Source: Gordonibacter sp034932485
Lineage (GTDB): Bacteria > Actinomycetota > Coriobacteriia > Coriobacteriales > Eggerthellaceae
Assembly: GCA_034932485.1 (NCBI GenBank)
Contig: JAYFOQ010000021.1
Location: 248,001-312,000, forward strand
Direction: 5' to 3'
Length of the DNA: 64,000 bases
Shown: piece after piece, positions 1 to 9,476 of the stretch
Position numbering within the stretch: position 1 is the stretch's first letter
Layout: each line of letters opens with the position of its first letter
The notes under the pieces: generated by a model
Seen by the model: only the letters and a program-made list of their open reading frames with translations
Told to the model about the DNA's origin: nothing
Database searches by the model: none
Program-made: the position numbers and the translations under genes

Positions 1-2
1 CG

Positions 3-602
3 CTTTTAGATGAGGTCCGCCGAGGCTCCTTTGACCTGGTACTACTCGACATACTCATGCCGCACCTAGACGGAATGGGTATAGCGCGCGAAATACGCAC
101 CTTCGACGAGCACCTTAAAATAGCGTTTCTTACCTCCTCGCCAGAATATGCCGTACAAAGCTATGAAGTTGAGGCTTTTTCCTACCTAGTGAAGCCCATT
201 ATGAAAGAAAAACTGTTTCCTCTCCTCGACAAGCTTTTTGTTATAAAGCAAGAAAAAGAAGGGGGCTTGTCTGTCAAGTTTAAAAGCGGCATGGCTGTTA
301 TTCCCTTTTCACGCATATCGCATGTAGAGGTATCCAACCACACCATTCGTTTTCATTTATCAGATGGAAGTATAAAAGAGCTGGCAGGTTCACTTTCGGA
401 ATTTGAACCACAGCTACTAGATCGTCCGGAATTTATACGCGCACATCGCGCCTTTATCGCAAACCTCCGGCACGTTGAAGAATTAACCAAAACAGATATT
501 CACACTTTTTCGGGAAAAATACTACCCGTGTCTCGTCGTCTACACCATGAAGTGCGCACCGCCTACCTCAAGCAGCTATTTGCACAAAAAGAGGTGACTT
601 AG
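3..602 (+). CDS. LytTR-family response regulator (5' end outside window)
   Basis: The reading frame is open from base 3, so only the last 199 residues are present. The N-terminal part is a CheY-like receiver: the phospho-acceptor Asp is codon 48-50 in the context LLDILMP, and the conserved Lys lies in LVKPI. The C-terminal ~100 residues are a LytTR DNA-binding domain (FSRISHVEVSNH... RAHRAFIAN). LytTR regulators usually bind paired direct repeats and act with GHKL kinases in peptide quorum sensing (AgrA/ComE type) or stress signalling. The kinase gene follows after one base, so the two form an operon. An autoinducer peptide gene, if present, would lie upstream of the window. Confidence 0.9.
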   Translation, partial: LLDEVRRGSFDLVLLDILMPHLDGMGIAREIRTFDEHLKIAFLTSSPEYAVQSYEVEAFSYLVKPIMKEKLFPLLDKLFVIKQEKEGGLSVKFKSGMAVIPFSRISHVEVSNHTIRFHLSDGSIKELAGSLSEFEPQLLDRPEFIRAHRAFIANLRHVEELTKTDIHTFSGKILPVSRRLHHEVRTAYLKQLFAQKEVT

Positions 603-603
603 C

Positions 604-1878
604 ATGTCTCTTGTTCCACTTTTTGTGCTGCCCCCTTACGCCGTTATCTTTATGTGGATACTTCTCGACTTACATACTCAAGACATCCCTACAAAACGTC
701 TTCGGTGGACTATGGTTTTTGCTGTTTTCGTCGTCATCCTTAACATAGTAGGCTTCGCCCTCCTCGGCCGCCCGGCTTACACCCAGCTCTACCCTCTCTT
801 CATGCATCTACCGCTTCTGGCAGGGTTCTGCATATTATCGAAATATCGAGGATGGCGCGTGCTTTTCGTATTCCTAACCACCTTTGTCTCGTGCTCTATT
901 CCTGTTCTTATTGAATCGGGTATCCGTTTTGCGCAGCCGACGGGATTTTGGATCGACGTCACCGTGTTCGCCCTTAGCTGCTCCGCCCTGTTGGTTCTTG
1001 CAAAAAAAGTTCTTCATGGGCCCTTTTCATACATGCTGCGCTATGGGGAAAGTAGAGACTTCGCTCTGTTTTGTATAATCCCTGTGCTCTTTGGTTTAAG
1101 TATCTACACAACAAGAGGAACCCTTGCCATTCCCACCGTGCCTTTCCAGCTGAACGCAAGAACAATACCCCTTGCCTCTACCTTCTTTTCCTATTACCTC
1201 TTGTTCCATGTCTTCAAAGGAACCAGGGAAAAGCAGATCCTGCGAAACGAGCAGGGTATAACCGCAGCACAACTGAGCGCAGCAGAAAGCGAACTCGAAA
1301 AGCTGAAAACCATCACCGAACAGACAGCGGAATACCGCCACGACATGCGCCACCACCTCTCGCTCATTGGCGGCTATTTAGCAGATGACAACACTGATAA
1401 GATCGCGCGCTATCTTGATCAGGTTAAAAGCGATCTCGACAAGATAACGCCTCGACAATTCTGCGAGAACGAAACAGCCAACCTCGTCTTATCTTCCTTT
1501 GCTCAAAAAGCAGAGTGCGCCAACATAAACCTCTCAGTAAACACGCGGATTCCCTGCAGACTTCCTCTCGGCGACACCGAATGGTGCTCCCTTCTGTCGA
1601 ATCTTTTAGAAAACGCGGTAACCGCATGTGCTCTCGTACATGACGGCAGGGAACGCAAAATTCGCATAGTGGCAAAAGCGACAGAAGGCAAAAAATTACT
1701 CCTGTTGGTGGAAAACCCTTATGTCGGAGAGGTGGTGCTGGAAAACAATATTCCTAGCACCACCCGTGAAGGACATGGGTTTGGCCTAAAAAGCGTTGAT
1801 ACCGTACTGGAAAGACACGGAGGGATGTCTCTCTATGAAACCGGCGACGGCCTATTCACTGCACGCATCGTGATATAG
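604..1878 (+). CDS. GHKL-domain sensor histidine kinase (AgrC/ComD-like)
   Basis: 424 residues. Residues 1 to ~205 are a polytopic membrane sensor of about six segments. A short coiled-coil linker follows, then the phospho-acceptor motif HDMRHH near residue 246. The C-terminal HATPase_c domain has an N box (NLLENAV, ~334) and a G box (GHGFGLKSV, ~395). This architecture is that of HPK10 kinases that sense peptides or membrane state and phosphorylate LytTR regulators, here the gene just upstream. ATG 604 has GAGGTG seven bases before it. The ligand cannot be deduced. Confidence 0.88.
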   Translation: MSLVPLFVLPPYAVIFMWILLDLHTQDIPTKRLRWTMVFAVFVVILNIVGFALLGRPAYTQLYPLFMHLPLLAGFCILSKYRGWRVLFVFLTTFVSCSIPVLIESGIRFAQPTGFWIDVTVFALSCSALLVLAKKVLHGPFSYMLRYGESRDFALFCIIPVLFGLSIYTTRGTLAIPTVPFQLNARTIPLASTFFSYYLLFHVFKGTREKQILRNEQGITAAQLSAAESELEKLKTITEQTAEYRHDMRHHLSLIGGYLADDNTDKIARYLDQVKSDLDKITPRQFCENETANLVLSSFAQKAECANINLSVNTRIPCRLPLGDTEWCSLLSNLLENAVTACALVHDGRERKIRIVAKATEGKKLLLLVENPYVGEVVLENNIPSTTREGHGFGLKSVDTVLERHGGMSLYETGDGLFTARIVI

Positions 1879-1900
1879 CGTGACACACTCGCACACGAAC

Positions 1901-1976
1901 AAAGCTGCGACCTTAATTAACAACCACTTGTACGGAAACCCTCCGCACAAGTCTAATTCTCGAAGATCGCAGCTTT
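1901..1976. terminator. nested bidirectional terminator between the kinase gene and ilvC
   Basis: Outer arms AAAGCTGCGA (1901-1910) and TCGCAGCTTT (1967-1976) pair over 10 bp and are followed by TT. Inside is a second stem, ACTTGTACGG (1926-1935) with CCGCACAAGT (1943-1952). It lies between two convergent genes and can serve both strands. Confidence 0.6.
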
Positions 1977-1990
1977 TTACAGTCGTGAAG

Positions 1991-2986
1991 CTAGTGTCGC
2001 GCAAACCTAAACATCGAGCGAATGTTCATACCCACTTCTTCGATAGGAGCATTACCGTGTTCCATGCGCTGCTGCTTGAGCCATGCTTGGTCATCTTTTG
2101 AATCGTCCATAAACTCACGAGCAAACGTCCCGTCTTGAATACGGCCCAGAATCGCCTTCATAGCTTCCTTGGTTTCAGAAGTGATCACCTGTGGGCCAGC
2201 ATAGTAGTCGCCGTACTCGGCCGTATTCGACACCGAGTAGCGCATATTAGACATACCCCCCTCGTACATCAGGTCCACGATAAGCTTCATCTCATGGAAG
2301 CACTCAAAGTACGCCATCTCAGGCGGATAACCCGCCTCAACAAGCGTTTCAAAACCAGCATTAATGAGAGCAGTAACGCCACCACAAAGCACCGCTTGCT
2401 CGCCGAATAGATCGGTCTCAGTTTCATTTTTGAAAGTAGTTTCAATAACACCAGCACGCGCGCCACCAATACCCCACGCGTAAGACAGCGCCAGATCCTT
2501 CGCCTTGCCGGAAGCATTCTGGTGCACACAAATAAGGCATGGCACACCCGCTCCTTCAGTAAACACGCGGCGCACCATGTGACCCGGTCCCTTCGGTGCA
2601 ATCATAACCACATCAACATTGGCAGGCGGAACGATATAGCCATAATGAACATTGAAACCATGTGCGAAAGCAAGCGTATCGCCGGCGTTAAGATGTGGAG
2701 CGATATCGGCCTCATAGGTAGCAGCTTGAGTCTCGTCGGGCGTAAGAAGCATGATAACGTCTGCTTCGGCAGCCGCCTCGGCCACTCCCATAACTTTGAG
2801 CCCAGCCGCCTCAGCAGCCGTGCGCGACCGAGAATCTTCGCGAAGACCTACACGCACGTCACATCCTGAATCCACCAGATTGAGCGCATGGGCATGGCCT
2901 TGGCTGCCATAACCGATGACGGCTATCTTCTTACCTTTGATAAGCTCGGGGGTAGCATCGTTCTCATGATAGATCGTAACAGCCAT
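1991..2986 (-). CDS. ilvC: ketol-acid reductoisomerase
   Basis: 331 residues, normal for a class I enzyme. It converts acetolactate or acetohydroxybutyrate to the dihydroxy acid with NADPH and Mg2+, the second step of valine, leucine and isoleucine synthesis in the cytosol. A Rossmann motif (IGYGSQGHAHALNL) lies at ~20-34. The following loop (GLREDSRS) carries Ser residues typical of NADPH-preferring forms. The metal-binding C-terminal knotted domain is complete. The ATG at 2986 starts MAVTIYHEND and has GGAAA upstream; a longer open frame runs into ilvN but has no homologous sequence. Last gene of ilvDBNC, 37 bases after ilvN. Confidence 0.95.
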   Translation of the reverse strand: MAVTIYHENDATPELIKGKKIAVIGYGSQGHAHALNLVDSGCDVRVGLREDSRSRTAAEAAGLKVMGVAEAAAEADVIMLLTPDETQAATYEADIAPHLNAGDTLAFAHGFNVHYGYIVPPANVDVVMIAPKGPGHMVRRVFTEGAGVPCLICVHQNASGKAKDLALSYAWGIGGARAGVIETTFKNETETDLFGEQAVLCGGVTALINAGFETLVEAGYPPEMAYFECFHEMKLIVDLMYEGGMSNMRYSVSNTAEYGDYYAGPQVITSETKEAMKAILGRIQDGTFAREFMDDSKDDQAWLKQQRMEHGNAPIEEVGMNIRSMFRFARH

Positions 2987-3023
2987 AATTAGGTTTCCTT
3001 TCCTTGGGCTGGTTTTACCGTTG

Positions 3024-3506
3024 CTAGTCTTTACTGTTGCGTGACATGGCAATCTTGCCAGTGCGAGTAATTTCTTTAATGCCATAGGCACGGAAGAGAT
3101 CTTCCATACCCTTAAGTTTGCTTTCATCACCTGTAGCTTCGATGGTCAGCGAACTCTTACCCACATCTACGATCTTCGCGCGAAATACATTGGCTATTTC
3201 GATAATTTCACTACGTCGCTCGGGAGCTGCGTTCACCTTAAACAAAACTAACTCACGCTCGATAGCGCTGTCATTGGTTAGATCGCTAATCTTGTGCACA
3301 CTAATAAGCTTGTGCAGCTGCTTGGTAATTTGCTCATAGGCCACCATATCGGCAAGCACAATAGCCGTAACGCGCGACATAGTAGGATCTTCGGTGGGAC
3401 CTACCGAGAGCGACTCAATATTAAAGCCACGCCGCGAGATCATTCCTGTTACACGAGATAGCACGCCAGGCTTGTTTTCTACGAGGACCGATAGGATATG
3501 TCTCAT
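3024..3506 (-). CDS. ilvN: acetolactate synthase small (regulatory) subunit
   Basis: 160 residues with an N-terminal ACT domain (HILSVLVENKPGVLSRV, residues 3-75) and a C-terminal small-subunit domain ending in TRTGKIAMSR. It activates the IlvB catalytic subunit and gives valine feedback inhibition. The ATG overlaps the ilvB stop in an ATGA junction (3503-3506), which indicates translational coupling and supports both gene ends. Confidence 0.95.
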   Translation of the reverse strand: MRHILSVLVENKPGVLSRVTGMISRRGFNIESLSVGPTEDPTMSRVTAIVLADMVAYEQITKQLHKLISVHKISDLTNDSAIERELVLFKVNAAPERRSEIIEIANVFRAKIVDVGKSSLTIEATGDESKLKGMEDLFRAYGIKEITRTGKIAMSRNSKD

Positions 3507-5473
3507 CGCTCGTCTCCTCTCACGCTTGCACCCGATCGGGCGTCGCTATCCGCCACACTTGTGCCCACGGTAGGCATATCGGTGCGCACCGCGCCCACCG
3601 CCACATCAATGGCCCCCATAACATCGGAAAGTCCCGCCCCGGGAGCCACCATGGGGTAAACATTCTGATCACGCGACACAACCACATCGAGCAGATAAGG
3701 GCCATCGGCTGCAAGCATGCGTTTAAGAGCATCCTCTAGCTGCTCCGGACGATCAACCCGATCGGCTTGCCAGCCATAGGCATCGGCTAGTTTCACGAAG
3801 TCGGGATTTGCATCCAAGAGCGTCGAGGAATAGCGCTCGTCATAAAACAAGCGTTGCCACTGGCGTACCATACCCAAACATCGGTTATCCATAATCATTA
3901 CCTTCACCGGAACTTTATGGATACCCGCTGTAGCCATTTCCTGGCTATTCATCTGAAAGGACCCATCGCCCGCCACGCATACCACAGCCTTATCGGGGCA
4001 GCCGATAGCCGCGCCGATCGCCGCAGGAAACCCAAAACCCATCGTGCCCAAGCCCCCCGACGAAAGAAACGTGCGAGGACACTCGCGATCTATATGCTGC
4101 GCAGCCCACATCTGATGCTGGCCAACCTCGGTCACCACAACACTCTTTTCCGGGTCGAGCATCGCCGAAAGCTGTCCCAGCGCGATCTCTGGCACAATAT
4201 CGTCGGGTTGTTCATCTAAGGCTGGATGATAATAAGGGTAACGCTGCGTCCATTCAGCTATTTGATTGTTCCAAGCAGCCGTCTCAGGCTGAGCTCCTTC
4301 TTTTCGAAGGGTTGACACAATACCGCCAAGCACGCCCTTAAGGTCGCCGACGATGGGTATCTGCGCAGCACGCACCTTACCAATCTCAGCCGGATCGATG
4401 TCGATGTGAATAACGTCTGCATAAGGAGCAAACTGGTCAAGTCGCCCCGTCACGCGGTCAGAAAACCGCGCACCTGCCGCAATTATTAAGTCACTTTCAG
4501 TCAAGGCAAGGTTTGCATACTTCGAACCATGCATACCCACCAAGCCAAGGTTCAGGGGATGGGAGTCGGGAAACGCACCCTTCCCCATAAGTGTTGTAAC
4601 CACCGGTATCTGCATGAGCTGTGCCAACGCGCACAACTCCTCAGCAGCGCCAGAAGATACGACACCGCCACCCACATAAAGCACCGGGCGTTCGGCGCGA
4701 CAGATGCGCGCAACAGCTTGACGTATCTGTTTGGCGTTGCCTCGATAGGTTGGCCGATACGAAGGAAGGTTCACCTCATCGGGATACTCAAACACGAGCA
4801 ATTCGCTAGCTAAATCGGACGGCACGTCAATAAGCACCGGCCCCGGCCGCCCTGTCTTTGCGATATGAAACGCCTCACGAAACGTGCGCGTTAGTTCCTC
4901 GGTAGTTTGCAGCAGATAACTGTGCTTCACCACCGGCATAGTAATACCCACAATATCAGATTCCTGAAACGAATCGGTACCGATAACACCACGTGGCACC
5001 TGACCAGTGATAATCACAAGCGGCACGCTATCCATAAACGCCGTGGCTATACCCGTAACCGTATTGGTAGCGCCCGGACCACTGGTAACCAAAACCACAC
5101 CCACATTACCAGTTGCGCGCGCATAGCCATCGGCTTCATGCACGGCACCCTGTTCGTGGCGCGATAGAACATGCGATATCTGCTTCGAATCGAACAACGC
5201 ATCGTACATTTTGATAGCCTGACCACCTGGGTATCCAAAGATGAGATCGACACCCTCAGCCTCAAGCGAAGCCACGACAGCTTCGGCACCAGTCATGCGT
5301 TTTCCCTGCTTACTGGTTTTACTACCGAGACCCCGCGATGCACCAACAGATGCCGCGGTTGCGATAGCTGCCGGAGTAGTCTGCTGGCCGTTTGCTACAC
5401 AGCTAGCATGTTCCCCCGTTTGTCTGACAGCTCGCGCCGAGGTTGAAGCACGATGTTTTGCTTCTTCGGTCAT
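3503..5473 (-). CDS. ilvB: acetolactate synthase large (catalytic) subunit
   Basis: 656 residues. ThDP-dependent condensation of two pyruvates, or pyruvate with 2-oxobutyrate. The conserved body starts at ~residue 60 (MTGAEAVVASLEAEGVDLIFGYPGG), followed by PYR, middle and PP domains. The ThDP motif GDGSFQMN...DNRCLG lies at ~505-540. The first ~59 residues are an Ala/Thr/Ser/Lys-rich extension not usual for the family. The start is nevertheless supported by an ATGA overlap with the ilvD stop at 5470-5473. An internal ATG at the conserved body is the alternative start. The C-terminus is also extended by ~35 residues. Confidence 0.95.
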   Translation of the reverse strand: MTEEAKHRASTSARAVRQTGEHASCVANGQQTTPAAIATAASVGASRGLGSKTSKQGKRMTGAEAVVASLEAEGVDLIFGYPGGQAIKMYDALFDSKQISHVLSRHEQGAVHEADGYARATGNVGVVLVTSGPGATNTVTGIATAFMDSVPLVIITGQVPRGVIGTDSFQESDIVGITMPVVKHSYLLQTTEELTRTFREAFHIAKTGRPGPVLIDVPSDLASELLVFEYPDEVNLPSYRPTYRGNAKQIRQAVARICRAERPVLYVGGGVVSSGAAEELCALAQLMQIPVVTTLMGKGAFPDSHPLNLGLVGMHGSKYANLALTESDLIIAAGARFSDRVTGRLDQFAPYADVIHIDIDPAEIGKVRAAQIPIVGDLKGVLGGIVSTLRKEGAQPETAAWNNQIAEWTQRYPYYHPALDEQPDDIVPEIALGQLSAMLDPEKSVVVTEVGQHQMWAAQHIDRECPRTFLSSGGLGTMGFGFPAAIGAAIGCPDKAVVCVAGDGSFQMNSQEMATAGIHKVPVKVMIMDNRCLGMVRQWQRLFYDERYSSTLLDANPDFVKLADAYGWQADRVDRPEQLEDALKRMLAADGPYLLDVVVSRDQNVYPMVAPGAGLSDVMGAIDVAVGAVRTDMPTVGTSVADSDARSGASVRGDER

Positions 5474-7152
5474 GATACATATGCCCCCTTGTCTGCAGAA
5501 GAGACGAGCTTTGCGTATTTCGCCAGCACGCCATGATTATGTTTTGGAGCTGGAGCTGTCCAAGAAGCACGACGACGTTCCAGCTCAGCGTCGTCGACGT
5601 TAAGCGTTAGCGCTCCACTCTCGATGTCAACGGCAATAGCATCACCTTCCTCTACCAACGCAAGAGGCCCACCAGCGGCTGCTTCGGGGCTTACATGTCC
5701 CACAGCTGGTCCCTTCGTAGCCCCCGAGAAGCGACCGTCGGTAATAAGTGCAACGCTAGCCGCAAGACCCATGCCAACAATTGAGGCCGTAGGCGTGAGC
5801 ATCTCACGCATACCTGGACTACCTTTTGGGCCCTCATAGCGAATTACCACCACATCGCCGGCAACAATGCGTCCATCATTGATGGCTGCGCAAGCTGCTT
5901 CCTCGCTGTCGAACACACGCGCTGGGCCGATATGGGAAAGCATGGCTGGATCGACGGCCGATTTTTTGACAACCGCACCGTCAGGCGCCAGATTGCCACG
6001 CAATACTTTCAAGGCTCCCGTTGCCGAAAAAGGATGATCTCCTGTGCGGCACACCTCACCATCGGCACCGGTACCACGCGCGGCACGTTGGTCCAGATAC
6101 GATTCCATCGTGCCCATGCAAGTAACGGCGCTGCGGTCGATCAACCCCAAACGATCCAACTCATCCAGCACGATGGGCACGCCACCTACTTCATACAAAT
6201 CGGTGAGCGGACGCGGTCCTGAAGGCTGCAACTTCACCAAGTGCGGTGTGGCCGCGCTTATCGCCTCCCAGTCGTCCAAATCAATTGCATGACCCGCCTC
6301 CCGCGCAATAGCCGTCAAGTGTAGTACGGTATTTGTGGAACCGCCGAATGCCATATCACATGCCATCGCGTTGCGTATAGCTGCTGCACTCACTATGTCG
6401 CGCGCACCGATACCACGCTCCAATAAATCCATCACCTTCATACCCGCATGTTTGGCCAGGCGAATACGTTCAGAATATACAGCAGGGATAGTACCGTTGC
6501 CTGGAAGAGCAATACCAAGCGCTTCGGTTAGGCAGTTCATGGAGTTAGCCGTAAACATGCCCGAACAACTGCCGCACGTAGGACAGGCGGTGTCCTCGTA
6601 ATATTTCAATTCTTCTTCGGTCATGGTACCGTTTTGTACGGCGGCGGCACCATCGAAAAGCGTGTTAAGATCAGTCGTTGGACCACACCCCCGCGGCTGC
6701 TTACCCGCCAACATAGGACCACCCGACACGAACACGGTGGGGATATTCACGCGAAGCGCGCCCAGCAGCATGCCTGGCACAATTTTGTCGCAATTCGGGA
6801 TACACACAAGAGCGTCGAAGGCGTGGCCCTGTACCGCACACTCCAGCGAGTCAGCAATAACCTCACGCGATACCAGCGAGTAGTGCATGCCCTCGTGGTT
6901 CATGGCAATGCCATCACACACTCCGATGGTGGCGATTTCAAAGGGAATACCCCCTGCCATGTAAATGCCAGCCTTCACAGCCTCGGCGATCTTGTCGAGG
7001 TTGTTGTGTCCGGGGATAATGTCGTTGCGGGAATTAAATACGGCAACAAGTGGCCGCTCCAACTCCTCATCGGTAATCCCATCGGCCTTGAGCAGGCTGC
7101 GGTGAGGGGCGCGCGCCGTGCCGAGGCGTACTGCGTCGCTGCGTAGAGACAT
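5470..7152 (-). CDS. ilvD: dihydroxy-acid dehydratase
   Basis: 560 residues. Fe-S-dependent dehydration of dihydroxy acids to 2-oxoisovalerate and 2-oxo-3-methylvalerate, third step of branched-chain synthesis. The starting sequence MSLRSDAVRLG...PHRSLLKADG is the family N-terminus. Cluster ligands sit in CIPNCDK and CPTCGSCSGMF. ATG 7152 has AGAAAGGA six bases upstream and is preferred over an upstream TTG at 7185 that would fall in the leader. First gene of the ilvDBNC operon, preceded by the T-box leader. Confidence 0.95.
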   Translation of the reverse strand: MSLRSDAVRLGTARAPHRSLLKADGITDEELERPLVAVFNSRNDIIPGHNNLDKIAEAVKAGIYMAGGIPFEIATIGVCDGIAMNHEGMHYSLVSREVIADSLECAVQGHAFDALVCIPNCDKIVPGMLLGALRVNIPTVFVSGGPMLAGKQPRGCGPTTDLNTLFDGAAAVQNGTMTEEELKYYEDTACPTCGSCSGMFTANSMNCLTEALGIALPGNGTIPAVYSERIRLAKHAGMKVMDLLERGIGARDIVSAAAIRNAMACDMAFGGSTNTVLHLTAIAREAGHAIDLDDWEAISAATPHLVKLQPSGPRPLTDLYEVGGVPIVLDELDRLGLIDRSAVTCMGTMESYLDQRAARGTGADGEVCRTGDHPFSATGALKVLRGNLAPDGAVVKKSAVDPAMLSHIGPARVFDSEEAACAAINDGRIVAGDVVVIRYEGPKGSPGMREMLTPTASIVGMGLAASVALITDGRFSGATKGPAVGHVSPEAAAGGPLALVEEGDAIAVDIESGALTLNVDDAELERRRASWTAPAPKHNHGVLAKYAKLVSSADKGAYVS

Positions 7153-7221
7153 ATCCGATCCTTTCTCCCGAAGCACAGCCCTCAAATTAGCTCGCTACCG
7201 AGCCGAGGGAGTCTCTGTGCA

Positions 7222-7490
7222 CAAAAAAATCCTGCTGCAAGCTACACTGCACCAGGACCTCAGGATGATAGAGAACAAACCACCTCTGCTGAAATACAGG
7301 GCGGAAATCTCAATCGGACCGATAACGGAGTCGCCGGCTCAGCCTACTTGCCCCGCGATGCCCAGAGATCGTCTGGCAACATCGCGCAACGTTCGTGCCG
7401 AACTGCTCGGAGGTGGCTTTCAGACCGTCCAACACCGGCTCGCAGCACCGCCGGCTCTCTGAAGATGGATTCGTCCCTACTGTCCTCGTC
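7222..7490 (-). promoter_or_regulatory. T-box leader of ilvDBNC, apparent GCC (Ala) specifier
   Basis: Read on the minus strand. The 5' side shows GACGAGGACAGTAGG (7490-7476), AGAGAG (7460-7455), a CCGGC/GCCGG stem around GGTGCTGCGA, then GAAA-GCC-ACCTCCGAGC (7421-7405): the Stem I order of T-box riboswitches. A stem II-like hairpin (GCGATG...CATCGC, ~7385-7355) follows, then AGAGGTGGT (7287-7279) as the tRNA-acceptor bulge. The leader ends in an intrinsic terminator, TCCTG(G)TGCA...TGCA(G)CAGGA plus seven T (7257-7224). T-box RNAs read uncharged tRNA and let transcription continue. By alignment to the GAA-N-specifier-A pattern the codon is GCC at 7417-7415. The core after TGGT lacks the usual ACCGCG. 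Confidence 0.8.
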
Positions 7491-7522
7491 AACGCATTTC
7501 GCCATATAAAGTTGTTGGAGGC

Positions 7523-7550
7523 AGTATACCCCGCAATGGGGCGCGCGCAA
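7523..7550 (-). promoter_or_regulatory. putative promoter of the ilv T-box leader
   Basis: On the minus strand, TTGCGC (7550-7545), a 16-base spacer and TATACT (7528-7523) lie about 35 bases upstream of the first T-box motif. The spacer contains the small dyad CCCCATTGCGGGG. Confidence 0.5.
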
Positions 7551-7887
7551 GAGAAACTTTGAGAATCGAAGAATTCCTTAAAATTCTCATAGATTCAGGC
7601 CCTCAGGGATCAGAGGTAATTCAGCTCCTTCTCCTTAGTAAACTATCTTCAAATCACCACAAAAAAGAATCATATTGCGACAAAAGCGCTTATAGGAACA
7701 ATTCTTTATTTCGGTTGTTCGAATTTTTCTCCTTAACGAGAGCATACACACTTACAATAAGAAGATATGGTGAGCTATTGAAGATGCCGGGGGTCAAATA
7801 GGCAGCGAGCTCTTAAAGACACGGGGGTCTTTTACACGATTCTGAGAGCCTGTCCTATAAGGGACGACTCTTCGAAAGGGGCAGTGC
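7551..7887. other. gene-free stretch before the GGDEF pseudogene
   Basis: A TTG-started 80-codon frame (7559-7801) exists but has no ribosome site and no family-like sequence, so it is not called. A weak hairpin AAAGAC/GTCTTT followed by T lies at ~7815-7832. The final ~30 bases contain AAAGGGG, the ribosome site of the next gene. No RNA gene was recognised. Confidence 0.4.
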
Positions 7888-9363
7888 GTGAGTCCAGAGG
7901 AGCAAAACGAGCAAGAATTATTCGCCTTTGCACGCAAACTACTCTCGCTTTACCTTGAAGATCGCGACGTAAAAAAGCTTACGCAGTACCTCGAGGAGTA
8001 TCAAAATCTACGCATAAAGCTGAGTATGCGAGAACGCCAACTAGCCAACTTAACCAAAAATATTCCCGGTGGCGCTCACTGATGCGCCAACGATACCGCC
8101 ATGACTATCCTATCAATGAGCGACGGCTTTCTTTCTATGTTTGGCTACAACAAGGCGGATATTGAAAGGCTCTTCGAAGGCGAATTCATGAATATGATAT
8201 ACCCTCGCGACCGATCAGGCGTACTTAAGGCAGTGCGAGAACAACTCGAAAAGGGATCGGATCTTGAACTTGAGTACCGCGTGATAAATAGCAGCGGTCA
8301 GCCTATATGGGTACTGGACAAAGGGAGACTCATCGACGATGGCAACGGCGGGCAATGCTTCTACTGCGTGCTTATCGACATTAACCAGCGCAAACAGCAA
8401 GAAGAAGAACTGCGTCTTTCACTGGAACGCCACAAGGTTATTTCAGATCAAGCAACTGACATCATATTCGAATGGGATATGCGCAAAGATACCCTTGAAT
8501 TTTCTCCTAACTGGAATAAAAGATTCGGATACGAAGCTCTGTCGCAAAACGTGAGCAAATGGCTTCCTCTGTCGAATAATATCCATCCAGAAGACATGCC
8601 CGCCCTCAGCGAACTCATGAGAATCACCAGTTCGGGCGCTCCCTACTGCGAAATCGAGTTCCGCATCCGCAATCTAACGAACGAACACTCTTGGTGCCGT
8701 ATGCGAGCAACCACCCAGTACGATTCCGAAGGATGTCCCCTCAAGGCTATTGGGGTCATTGTAGATATAGATACCGAGAGGCGACAAAAACAAGAACTCA
8801 TCTTGAAGACGCAATTTGACGGATTGACCGGTATCTATAACAAGGAAACCATCGACCTGCTTGTAGAGCGGCAGCTACAAAGAAGAAGGAATTCAAAGAA
8901 AGACTCAGACCACAGCTACCACGCTCTTTTAATCATCGATGTAGATCATTTTAAAGATGTCAACGATTACTATGGCCATTTACGCGGAGATTTCGTTCTT
9001 TCCAGCGTTGCCTCTGCGATTAAAAGTAGTGTTCAAGACAGCAACTTGATAGGTCGCGTTGGGGGCGACGAATTTCTTGTCTATCTGCCTGAAATAGCCA
9101 ATGAAGAATCGGTGCGTCATACAGCGCAGCGTATTCTACAAGCGCTTGAACCCAGCAAGCTCGAGCCAAAAACACCGCACATAACATGCAGCATAGGCAT
9201 CGCAATTCTACCGCACTGTTGTTGCAGCTACCAAAAACTTTATCAGTCGGCCGACGATGCCCTCTACCAATGCAAACGTAATGGACGCAACGGATTCTCC
9301 TTATTTAACCCTACCTCATACGACAGCTCGAATCGATGCCATACCGCCAGTGCTCAAGCCTAG
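7888..9363 (+). pseudogene. PAS-PAS-GGDEF diguanylate cyclase broken by an in-frame TGA
   Basis: One frame runs from GTG 7888 (AAAGGGG upstream) to 9363 but has TGA at 8080-8082, codon 65. The residues flanking it read NIPGGAH-stop-C and ...TILSMSDGFL. In related sensor proteins an Arg normally sits between the GGxH and C positions, so a CGA-to-TGA change explains it. Before the stop is a 64-residue helical N-terminus. After it come two PAS domains (~residues 72-170 and 180-300) and a GGDEF domain with an intact GGDEF motif (RVGGDEF). An internal ATG at 8101 lacks a ribosome site. Either a true pseudogene, a strain or sequencing difference, or readthrough. Confidence 0.75.
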
Positions 9364-9417
9364 TGCCGAGAAAAGTTACATACGCGTCTATCCCTCAGTC
9401 TCGCACCCTCATCAACC

Positions 9418-9450
9418 AAAAAGGGGCCTACACTACAGACCCCCTTTTTT
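9418..9450. terminator. bidirectional intrinsic terminator
   Basis: AAAAAGGGG (9418-9426) pairs with CCCCTTTTTT (9441-9450) across a 14-base loop. It lies between the convergent GGDEF gene and serC and has the T-run on both strands. Confidence 0.85.
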
Positions 9451-9476
9451 GCGCTCAACAATCGTTTGATTCACCT

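Noticed and set aside
1991..3130. Longer ilvC frame starting at 3130
   Set aside because: The extra 48 codons overlap ilvN and have no KARI-like sequence; ATG 2986 has its own ribosome site and the family N-terminus.
5171..5603. Plus-strand frames of 90-120 codons opposite ilvB/ilvD
   Set aside because: They are antisense shadows of strongly conserved genes and have no ribosome sites.
7559..7801. 80-codon frame upstream of the GGDEF pseudogene
   Set aside because: TTG start, no ribosome site, no recognisable domain, AT-rich spacer composition.
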